Assembly: GCA_947599875.1 (NCBI GenBank)
Contig: CANQFV010000024.1
Span: forward strand, 1 to 39,934
Source of the DNA: an uncultured Oscillospiraceae bacterium
GTDB taxonomy: Bacteria > Bacillota > Clostridia > Oscillospirales > Oscillospiraceae
Direction of reading: 5' to 3'
DNA: 39,934 nucleotides
Part shown: piece after piece, positions 1-5,970 of the stretch
How positions within the stretch are numbered: position 1 is the stretch's first letter
Layout of the letters: every line of letters begins with the position of its first letter
Notes under the pieces: model-generated
Told to the model about the DNA's origin: nothing
Seen by the model: only the letters and a program-made list of their open reading frames with translations
Databases searched by the model: none
Made by a program: the position numbers and the translations under genes

Positions 1-164
1 AAAATCCCTCTTGCCGCGCAAACGTGCGCCCTTGGGCGTGCGCTGCAGCGCGGCAGCAGGAAAGGGCCACTCGAATTCCGCAGAATTCGAGCGGCCCTTT
101 CCGCACGTTCCCCTTGGCAGAAAAAGGATTGAGGGTTCTCGTGAGAGAACCCTCAATCCTTTTT
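1..164 (-). repeat. Family C multi-hairpin element, copy C1 (cut by window start)
   Basis: This is one of three copies of an ordered set of hairpins (others at 2869-3062 and 18973-19164). Reading away from the neighbouring gene end it has a terminator-like hairpin (121-164), a long hairpin (59-102, 20-bp arms with one A-C mismatch, loop CGCA) and a GC-rich hairpin (12-55) closed by TGCCGCGC/GCGCGGCA. A fourth hairpin seen in the other copies would lie before base 1. The element abuts the 3' end of the oxidoreductase gene. Nothing in it looks coding, although reading frames cross it. Confidence 0.8.
121..164 (-). terminator. Strong intrinsic terminator-like hairpin after the oxidoreductase gene
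   Basis: A perfect 20-bp stem (121-140 with 145-164, loop GTGA) begins with AAAAAGG and ends with CCTTTTT, so it offers a U-tract on either strand. It lies about 12 bases beyond the stop codon of the minus-strand oxidoreductase gene. The same AAAAAGG...CCTTTTT frame with a different inner stem recurs at 3019-3062 and 18973-19016. Confidence 0.8.
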
Positions 165-175
165 CGCCAGTTATT

Positions 176-976
176 TTACTCGTTCCCCGGCTGCTTGCCG
201 ATATAGGCCAGGATGCCGCCGTCCACATAGAGGATGTGTCCGTTCACGAAGTCCGAAGCCGGGGAGGCCAGGAACACCGCGGGGCCGGCCAGATCCTCCG
301 CCTCGCCCCAGCGGTTGGCCGGAGTCTTGGCGCGGATGAACTGATCAAAGGGGTGCATGGAGCCGTCAGCCTGCGGCTCACGGAGCGGCGCGGTCTGGGG
401 CGTGGCGATGTAGCCGGGCCCGATGCCGTTGCACTGGATGTTGTACTGTCCGTACTCGGAGGCGATGTTCTTCGTCAGCATCTTCAGGCCTCCCTTGGCC
501 GCAGCGTAGGCGCTGACGGTCTCACGGCCCAGCTCGCTCATCATGGAGCAGATGTTGATGATCTTGCCGCCGCCCTGGGCGATCATATCGGGGATCACGG
601 CCTTGGACATGATAAACGGCCCGTTCAGGTCGATGTCCACCACCTTGCGGAACTGGGCGGCAGTCATATCACACATGGGGATACGCATGATGATCCCGGC
701 GTTGTTCACCAGGATGTTGATGTGGCCAACCTCCTCCGTGACGCGCTTCACCAGCTCCGCCACGGCGGCTTCGTCGGTAACATCCGCCACATAGCCGTGG
801 GCCTTGATGCCCTCCGCCTCATAGGCGGCCAGGCCCTTGTCCACCAGCTCCTGCTTGATGTCGTTGAACACGATGGTGGCGCCGGCGGCGGCCATTCCCT
901 TGGCAATGGCAAACCCGATGCCGTAGGAAGCGCCGGTGATGAGAGCAACCTTGCCCTTCAAGCTGAAATCAACCAT
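176..976 (-). CDS. SDR-family oxidoreductase, gluconate 5-dehydrogenase-like
   Basis: A 266-residue classical short-chain dehydrogenase/reductase. The Rossmann cofactor motif TGASYGIG is at residues 14-21, NNAG at 91-94, and the catalytic residues are Ser144, Tyr157 and Lys161 (YAAAK). The overall sequence, including GPGYIATPQTAPLRE and the C-terminal DGGILAYIGKQP, resembles Firmicute gluconate 5-dehydrogenases, which interconvert D-gluconate and 5-keto-D-gluconate with NADP(H) in the cytosol. The start at 976 was chosen because GGGAGGG sits just upstream; an 80-residue in-frame extension crosses the promoter and a repeat fragment and is rejected. It appears monocistronic: consensus promoter at 1035-1062, terminator at 121-164. 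A related substrate such as 2-deoxy-gluconate or a keto-uronate cannot be excluded. Confidence 0.85.
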   Translation of the reverse strand: MVDFSLKGKVALITGASYGIGFAIAKGMAAAGATIVFNDIKQELVDKGLAAYEAEGIKAHGYVADVTDEAAVAELVKRVTEEVGHINILVNNAGIIMRIPMCDMTAAQFRKVVDIDLNGPFIMSKAVIPDMIAQGGGKIINICSMMSELGRETVSAYAAAKGGLKMLTKNIASEYGQYNIQCNGIGPGYIATPQTAPLREPQADGSMHPFDQFIRAKTPANRWGEAEDLAGPAVFLASPASDFVNGHILYVDGGILAYIGKQPGNE

Positions 977-1034
977 AAGAAACCCTCCCGTATTTTCGTT
1001 AGTTTGCAGGCATACACTCCCGCTAATTGTGTTA

Positions 1035-1062
1035 ATTATAGCATAATTGTACAAAAAGTCAA
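1035..1062 (-). promoter_or_regulatory. Sigma-A promoter of the oxidoreductase gene
   Basis: On the minus strand TTGACT (1062-1057) is followed after 16 bases by a perfect TATAAT (1040-1035), about 60 bases upstream of the start codon at 976. Confidence 0.8.
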
Positions 1063-1135
1063 ATAGAATATACGTCGTTTTGCCAACACAATTCGGATGT
1101 TTCCCGAACTTTTCTCCCCTTGCCGCAAGGAAAGC

Positions 1136-1204
1136 TGCTCGTCCCCTGTGGGGCACGGAGAAGGGTTCGTCGTGCGTCTGGGGGAAGCCGGTGTCACGTC
1201 CCTT
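1136..1204 (+). repeat. Family A repeat fragment
   Basis: The stretch with CGTCCCCTGTGGGGCACGG and ending GGAAGCCGGTGTCACGTCC matches the middle of the complete family A copies (compare 19438-19491). It is a partial copy between the promoter of the oxidoreductase and the end of the HTH-methyltransferase gene. Confidence 0.7.
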
Positions 1205-1224
1205 CTTTACCGACATTTTAAATG

Positions 1225-2253
1225 CTATTTTTCGCAGAATCGTACATATTCCGTAAATTGAAGCGTAACGCCAAGGCCACGGGCAAATTCAGCGATACCG
1301 CTGTCGTCCTCATCGGTCGTCCAGGTATCCGTTACCATGCTGTCAATCTTACGAAAGCCAGCCAAAACAGTGTCTTCGTAGAGATCGTTGAAAATATACG
1401 GATAGTCTTTCCATAGAGCCTGCTGCGCATACTCCGGCAGGGCGGCCAGGGCCTCTTTTGTAACAAAACCGTTCAAGCTGACGAGGACACCTCCGGGCTT
1501 CAATACCCGATAGCATTCTCGCAGAGCGGTGCTTTGATCGCCGATGCAGTTGATGATTCCGCCGTGGTCAGCGATCACGTCCACCGTACAGCTTTTAAAT
1601 GGTATATCGCAGAAATCCAATGCTGCGCAGTACAAAAAAGGAGAGTCCAGTTCCTGATTCAGAAGGTGCTTCCACTCCTCCACGACGGTGCGGGACAGGT
1701 CGCTGACGATGATTTGTGCAGACGGGTCGGCCTGGAGGATAAACGGCATATATCCGCCGCCCGGCCCTGAACCAATGTCAAGGATCACACCGCCATGCTC
1801 CGCAATTTTCCGGCCGATTCTTAAATCGCTCGGCCGGCCCCGTTCACCGATAACATTTCTGCCATACTTGCTGTCCGCCCAGCCGCCGGGTTGGCCCCAG
1901 GCGTCGTGCCAGTTTCGCGTGATCCAGCCCTCTGTCCGCATATCCCGCTCCCACTGTACGATATCCGGGGCTGTTGCGTCCGGCACAAAACAGGCAATGC
2001 CCTCCTTCTCCCGAAAGGGACGGCTTGCCATACGGGCCAAAAGGCCGTTGCCCTCCAAAAGCTCATTCACGGAAACGCCGTACAGCTTGGACAGTTCAAG
2101 CAGCAGTTCCACGTCCGGAAGCGCCGCCGCTGTCTCCCATTTGCTGACCGCTTGGGCGCTAACGCCCAGTTTCTCTGCCAGTTCTGCTTGAGAAAGTCCC
2201 AATCTGCGCCGGAGATCCGCAGTCCGCTTTCCAAAATGCCGTTTATTGATCAT
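1225..2253 (-). CDS. Xre-type HTH regulator fused to a SAM-dependent methyltransferase
   Basis: A 342-residue two-domain protein. Residues about 7-66 form a Cro/C1-type helix-turn-helix (SQAELAEKLGVSAQAVSKWE is the core). After a linker with an aromatic-rich segment (residues 100-130), a class I methyltransferase domain begins with the SAM-binding motif ILDIGSGPGGG at 157-167, an acidic SDLS around 184-187, and the late motif LRECYRVLKPGGVL at 245-258. The substrate is unknown. The start follows GGGG about ten bases upstream. The gene stands alone. Fusions of a DNA-binding domain with a methyltransferase occur in Firmicutes, but I cannot assign a regulon or modified target. Confidence 0.85.
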   Translation of the reverse strand: MINKRHFGKRTADLRRRLGLSQAELAEKLGVSAQAVSKWETAAALPDVELLLELSKLYGVSVNELLEGNGLLARMASRPFREKEGIACFVPDATAPDIVQWERDMRTEGWITRNWHDAWGQPGGWADSKYGRNVIGERGRPSDLRIGRKIAEHGGVILDIGSGPGGGYMPFILQADPSAQIIVSDLSRTVVEEWKHLLNQELDSPFLYCAALDFCDIPFKSCTVDVIADHGGIINCIGDQSTALRECYRVLKPGGVLVSLNGFVTKEALAALPEYAQQALWKDYPYIFNDLYEDTVLAGFRKIDSMVTDTWTTDEDDSGIAEFARGLGVTLQFTEYVRFCEK

Positions 2254-2436
2254 GCCGTTCGCCCCTTTCCTGTCGTGTGATCATCATATCATGTCCGTGC
2301 AGGAAAAGGAAGCGACATGTATTCAATCATGTAAAAAAGAAACTCAACTACAGGTTGTCACATATCCACAGAAGAACGGCTTGTGGAGGAAGGTCTCAAG
2401 TTACCTGCATATGCTTTCCAAGGTGCGCACTTGCTC

Positions 2437-2738
2437 ACCGCCGGCAGTGTCGGCGGTGGTACTGCCTGGCGGCATCTGTGCTACCGACCGGGGGGACGCT
2501 CCAGCGCGCCTTGACCCTCCTCAAGGAGTCGGCTTTGCCTTGCCTGCGGCGCACTTGACAGCTCTTCCCGATCCGGCGCCTGACAGCCGCCAAGAGGGGC
2601 TGACGCCCCTCCCTTTTCAGAATGTGAACTTTTGGGCGAAAGGCCCCTTGACAAATCGCTTAGTGCCAAGGTTTCAGGTTTGCCCCCGCAAAAGGCGGGA
2701 CAGAGGGACGGGTCAGAGCCTGCGACGTTTGCGAAAAA
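2437..2738. other. Intergenic stretch without a convincing gene
   Basis: Between the start of the HTH-methyltransferase and the next repeat there are open frames but no ribosome binding site, domain or codon pattern that supports one. Small inverted repeats are visible, for example ACCGCCG (2437-2443) with CGGCGGT (2451-2457) and GAGGGGCTGACGCCCCTC near 2594-2611. The look is that of degraded dispersed repeat sequence. Confidence 0.5.
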
Positions 2739-2824
2739 CCGGTGTGACACGGGGACGGTTCCTTAGTCACACCAGTATGCGCACTGGTGGTACAAAGAAA
2801 CCGTCCCCGCTGTCCCACCTCCTC
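2739..2824 (+). repeat. Family A repeat (GGGGACGGTT type)
   Basis: GGTGTGACACGGGGACGGTT is followed by GTCACACC and then the inverted half AACCGTCCCC and GTCCCACCTCCTC. The same arrangement with near-identical bases appears at 20034-20118 and, shortened, at 39392-39472. Confidence 0.8.
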
Positions 2825-2868
2825 AAAAGGCGGACAATCCCCCGCCCCGCGTCCCCCCAATCCAAATA

Positions 2869-3062
2869 TTTTTTCCAAGGACATGTGCCTTGGAAAAAAT
2901 CCCTCTTGCCGCGCAAGTGACCAGTCCGCAGACTGGTCGCACAGCGCGGCAGCAGGAAGAGGGGGCGTGAATTCCGAAGAATTCACGCCCCCTCTTCCGC
3001 ACGTCCCCCCCTTGGCAGAAAAAGGCCGTGGTTTCTCTTCAGAGAAACCCACGGGCCTTTTT
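2869..3062 (-). repeat. Family C multi-hairpin element, copy C2
   Basis: All four hairpins are present. From the gene end outward: the terminator-like hairpin 3019-3062; a 20-bp hairpin 2955-2998 with loop CGAA; the TGCCGCGC/GCGCGGCA hairpin 2907-2951, whose inside is a different stem (GACCAGTC cgca GACTGGTC); and TTTTTTCCAAGG/CCTTGGAAAAAA at 2869-2899. Relative to C1 and C3 the stem sequences differ but pairing is kept. It abuts the last gene of the phage-like operon. Confidence 0.85.
3019..3062 (-). terminator. Terminator-like hairpin ending the phage-like operon
   Basis: AAAAAGGCCGTGG with TTTCTC pairs with GAGAAA and CCCACGGGCCTTTTT, leaving two bulged bases. It lies directly after the stop codon of the adaptor gene and is the gene-proximal hairpin of repeat C2. 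Confidence 0.75.
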
Positions 3063-3073
3063 CGCCAGCTCCT

Positions 3074-3487
3074 TCACCATCTCCCGAACCGTCCGAACTC
3101 GATCCCGCCGTACATGTCCTGGATGGCCTCTCCGCCGTCGCTCTCCCGGCGGGCAAAGAAGATGTTCCGCAGCTCCTCATACCGGCTCTGGTAGAAGCTT
3201 GCCGCCGCCGGGTTCTCGTCCACCAGCAGGTTGGCCGCCAGCCCGTACTCCATGACCCCCAGGGCGTAGGTGTCCGGGATCCGCAGCACCGGGTCCTCCA
3301 GCGTCTCCACCTGGGGAAAATGGCACCTGCCCCCGGCGAGGATCCCGTACTCCGCCAGCATCAGATTCACGATCCCCGGCGTGCGCCGCTCATACGTCTG
3401 GGTGTCCCAGTTCTGGGCCTCACCCTCTGACCCCAGCTCATCCATCAGCCCCATCGCCGCGGTGAAAATGTCCTTCACCGTCTTCAT
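3074..3487 (-). CDS. Phage neck/adaptor-like structural protein
   Basis: A 137-residue protein, the last gene of the phage-like operon. The N-terminal KDIFTAAMGLMDELG helix, the aromatic TYERRTPGIVNLMLAEYG segment and the C-terminal helix (DENPAAASFYQSRYEELRN) resemble small head-tail connector or adaptor proteins that dock on the portal. This is a weak family resemblance rather than a motif match. The start codon overlaps the stop of the endolysin by four bases (ATGA), so translation is probably coupled. Its place after the lysis genes is odd, since connector genes usually sit near portal and capsid. It could instead be an unrelated particle protein. Confidence 0.6.
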   Translation of the reverse strand: MKTVKDIFTAAMGLMDELGSEGEAQNWDTQTYERRTPGIVNLMLAEYGILAGGRCHFPQVETLEDPVLRIPDTYALGVMEYGLAANLLVDENPAAASFYQSRYEELRNIFFARRESDGGEAIQDMYGGIEFGRFGRW

Positions 3488-4254
3488 ACCGGCTCTCCCT
3501 CCCCGCTTTTGGCCGCGTCTGCTTTGTCCAGAGCGCGCTTGACCATAATGGCCGCCTCATACCGGGTGGTGAACCGCGCCGGGTCCGACCCGTCGGTGAT
3601 ACCCAGCTCCACCGCCTTTTTGTACTCCCCCTGATCCTCAACCCACTGGGGCAGGTTTTTCCCCCGCAGGTACTCCGTCAGCCGTTTGTAGATCTCCTCA
3701 CCGGTCATTTCCTCGTCCTCCTTTTCCGATAGCGCCCCGGCGATCTCCCCATACTTGGGGCAGATGAATCCCCGGATGTACCGGCCGTTGACGGCCATGC
3801 TCCGGGTCCCGATCCTCCCGCCGGCCGTGTTCCCCTCGGCCACCGTAAAGCCGCCCTGGGACACGGCGGACACGATGCCGATGTGTTCGGCTCTCCCCAC
3901 ATTGTCGCCCCTGCCGTCGTCGTCCCAGTCGTAGACGCAGGCGTCCCCGATCCCGGGCTCATACCCGTCGTCCTCCACCCAGATGCCCCTGGCCTTGGCG
4001 ATCTCGATGAGCCTGTTGCAGGAACACTCCGTTCCGGTGTATCCGGCGATCCCCACGCGTATCCACGCCGCCGAAACCGTGGTTGCGCAGTAGGCGTCCC
4101 CCACCTGCACCCGGTATCCCCGGGCCAGAGGCTCGTGGGCGTTGTAGATGCTCAGGATCTCCTGATGCTCCGCCCCGCCCCGGAGGCCCCCCACCCAGCC
4201 GGACACCGTGTCCGCCACGGCCCGGCGCAGCTCACTCTCCGTCATCGTCCGCAT
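3484..4254 (-). CDS. Endolysin: CHAP-type peptidoglycan hydrolase with SLH-like tail
   Basis: A 256-residue cell-wall hydrolase. The N-terminal half is a CHAP/NlpC-like amidase-endopeptidase: Cys56 in GDAYCATTVSAAW, His124 in AEHIGIV, and Glu140/Asn142 in VAEGNTAGG make up the expected catalytic set. After an acidic linker (about 176-186), residues about 200-250 (YKKAVELGITDGSDPARFTTRYEAAIMVKRAL) resemble half of an SLH-type wall-binding module. It should release particles by cutting host peptidoglycan once the holin opens the membrane. The gene overlaps the holin end by about 23 bases and the adaptor start by four, as expected in a lysis cassette. An alternative start lies three codons downstream. 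Confidence 0.85.
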   Translation of the reverse strand: MRTMTESELRRAVADTVSGWVGGLRGGAEHQEILSIYNAHEPLARGYRVQVGDAYCATTVSAAWIRVGIAGYTGTECSCNRLIEIAKARGIWVEDDGYEPGIGDACVYDWDDDGRGDNVGRAEHIGIVSAVSQGGFTVAEGNTAGGRIGTRSMAVNGRYIRGFICPKYGEIAGALSEKEDEEMTGEEIYKRLTEYLRGKNLPQWVEDQGEYKKAVELGITDGSDPARFTTRYEAAIMVKRALDKADAAKSGEGEPV

Positions 4255-4720
4255 CCTCCGTCATGGCCTGGCCCGTCCGGTCCACGGCGCTCTTTCCGGC
4301 GGCCAGGAGCCTGGGCAGCCACTTGGGCACCGGCGCACCCAGCTTCACGGCGTTTTCCGCCACGCTCCCCAGCTCCGTGATGATGTACCACACCAGCACC
4401 ACCGGCGTCACCAGCCCCCGGAAGTCAAAGGGCAGCCGGATCACCGGCAGATAGGTGAGTACCGCCCACAGCACCAGATCCGTCCCCGCCGACACCAGCA
4501 CCACCCAGACCATGCCCAGCTTGTGCCTGGCCCCGGCCCTGGCCGTCTCGGAGGACCACGTCCCCGTGAGCCACGCCCCCACGCAGCCGGTGATGTAGTC
4601 CAGCGCCATGCACAGGATCCACCCCGCCGCCAGCCATCCCAGCCAGCCCCACAGCCCCGTGAGTACACCGGCCAGCGCCGCCGCCCACAGCTTAAACTTG
4701 TTTACCGTCTCCATCTTCAT
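4232..4720 (-). CDS. Phage holin (Holin_4/TcdE-like family)
   Basis: A 162-residue membrane protein with hydrophobic segments near residues 10-40 (WAAALAGVLTGLWGWLGWLA and the following stretch with DYITGCVGAWLTG), 70-92 and 100-120. DYITG followed by a basic loop (ARHKLGM) is the pattern of Holin_4 phage and toxin-secretion holins. It would form the membrane lesion that lets the neighbouring endolysin reach the wall. The start at 4720 follows GGAGAGAGGA; a longer frame overlapping the tip-protein gene is rejected. Confidence 0.85.
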   Translation of the reverse strand: MKMETVNKFKLWAAALAGVLTGLWGWLGWLAAGWILCMALDYITGCVGAWLTGTWSSETARAGARHKLGMVWVVLVSAGTDLVLWAVLTYLPVIRLPFDFRGLVTPVVLVWYIITELGSVAENAVKLGAPVPKWLPRLLAAGKSAVDRTGQAMTEDADDDGE

Positions 4721-4749
4721 TCCTCTCTCCTGCGCGCACTTCTGCCGCG

Positions 4750-5964
4750 TCAGGGCGTGTACTGGAGCCTGGACCCCATATACCTGTCGAAGTCCGGATC
4801 TCCATCGACATATTCCATGTAATCCACGGAGAAGTTGAACATGCCGCACATGTCCTTTTCTCTCCACATGCCCCCCACATTCAGGGTCCACCACTCACCC
4901 CCCGTGGATACGACCTTCAGATTGTCCGGGATATTCCCGCTCCCCTCCGTGGTGGGGCAGAAGGCCCAGTTCGCCGTCCGGCTCTCCGCAAGTCCCCGGA
5001 TCGTCCCGGAGGCATTCGGCATCTGGACGTCAAGCTTCGTATACCCCTCCTGGGTGTCGTCCGCGAATTTCTCCGGATCCAGGCAGAAGTACACCTCCCC
5101 GTCCTTGACATTGCAGCCGTCCACCAGCTGCCTGATGCCGCCCCAGAGGCCCTCGATCCACCGGTACATCGTCGCCGTCCTGCCGTTTGTGCCCTGCGGC
5201 GTACCGGTGTGATAGGTCATCTCGTCGGTTCCGCCGGACACGGGGGCCGACCCGCCGAAGGCGCCGTAGTCAACGCAGCCCCGCCCGATCTTCCCCTGGG
5301 TGTCCCAGTCCGCCCACTCCAAAAGGATCAGGGCTCCTATGGCACACCAGGTGTCGTAGCTCCAAGCCGACCAGCCCTTCCCCTTGCTCCGCGCCCCGTT
5401 CCGGAACGTGGTGCGGGAGACGATGGCCTTGGGCTTCAGTCCGGACTTGGATACATGCCCCTCCCCGGTGGGATATTTCCCTACATAGCGGCCGGAGCCG
5501 GGGTGTTTGGGGCAGTCCTTGGTGGGGACGCTGGAGATGTAAAAATACACCTTCTCCTCCCCGTCAAAAATCGCCCTGTATCCGAACTCCGGGATGTAGA
5601 CCACCGTGTCGTTGTCCTTCCGGGAGAACCGGGGATCCCCGGACTTCACCGCCGTCCCGTCCGCCAGGATGTTGTACTCCTCCATCCCCGCCCAGGGCAT
5701 CATCGTGTCAAAGGGGCTGGAGCCCTCCAGCGTCCCCGCAGCCGCCACGGGGCCGGCGCCGATGGCCACGGTAACGAGCCTGTTGGGATCGCTCTCCGCC
5801 GTGAGACGTGTCAGCGCCGTGGAGCCGTCGGCCCTGTTCCAGCAGACGCCCACAACGCCCGCCTCCGGCGTCTCCTGCCCCTGGCCGCCGCCTCTGCCGG
5901 CCCTTCCCGCCAGCCACCGTCCCACGGCCATCCCCGCCAAAAAGCTGTTCTTGTCGTAATTCAT
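4750..5964 (-). CDS. Phage tail tip or receptor-binding protein, possible C-type-lectin-like fold
   Basis: A 404-residue protein between fiber and holin. Residues 1-35 include a glycine/arginine-rich stretch; the middle holds a segment rich in aromatic and polar residues (about 85-200). The C-terminal half contains AWSYDTWCAIGALILLEWAD, MYRWIEGLWGGIRQLVDG and GGEWWTLNVGG...CGMFNFSVDY, an order of motifs that recalls formylglycine-enzyme/C-type-lectin-like tip domains used by phages and diversity-generating retroelement targets. No reverse transcriptase or template repeat is in the window, so no retroelement is claimed. The gene lies six bases after the fiber gene. Receptor binding is inference from position and fold impression. 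Confidence 0.65.
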   Translation of the reverse strand: MNYDKNSFLAGMAVGRWLAGRAGRGGGQGQETPEAGVVGVCWNRADGSTALTRLTAESDPNRLVTVAIGAGPVAAAGTLEGSSPFDTMMPWAGMEEYNILADGTAVKSGDPRFSRKDNDTVVYIPEFGYRAIFDGEEKVYFYISSVPTKDCPKHPGSGRYVGKYPTGEGHVSKSGLKPKAIVSRTTFRNGARSKGKGWSAWSYDTWCAIGALILLEWADWDTQGKIGRGCVDYGAFGGSAPVSGGTDEMTYHTGTPQGTNGRTATMYRWIEGLWGGIRQLVDGCNVKDGEVYFCLDPEKFADDTQEGYTKLDVQMPNASGTIRGLAESRTANWAFCPTTEGSGNIPDNLKVVSTGGEWWTLNVGGMWREKDMCGMFNFSVDYMEYVDGDPDFDRYMGSRLQYTP

Positions 5965-5970
5965 ACCGCG

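Noticed and set aside
2355-2372. Single DnaA-box-like sequence (ATATCCACA)
   Set aside because: One mismatch, no further boxes and no AT-rich unwinding region nearby.
2481-2750. Possible 89-residue minus-strand protein in the intergenic region
   Set aside because: Frame runs into a family A repeat, lacks a ribosome binding site and has no recognisable family.
4750-5964. Diversity-generating retroelement
   Set aside because: Only a possible target-like fold; no reverse transcriptase, template repeat or accessory gene is visible.
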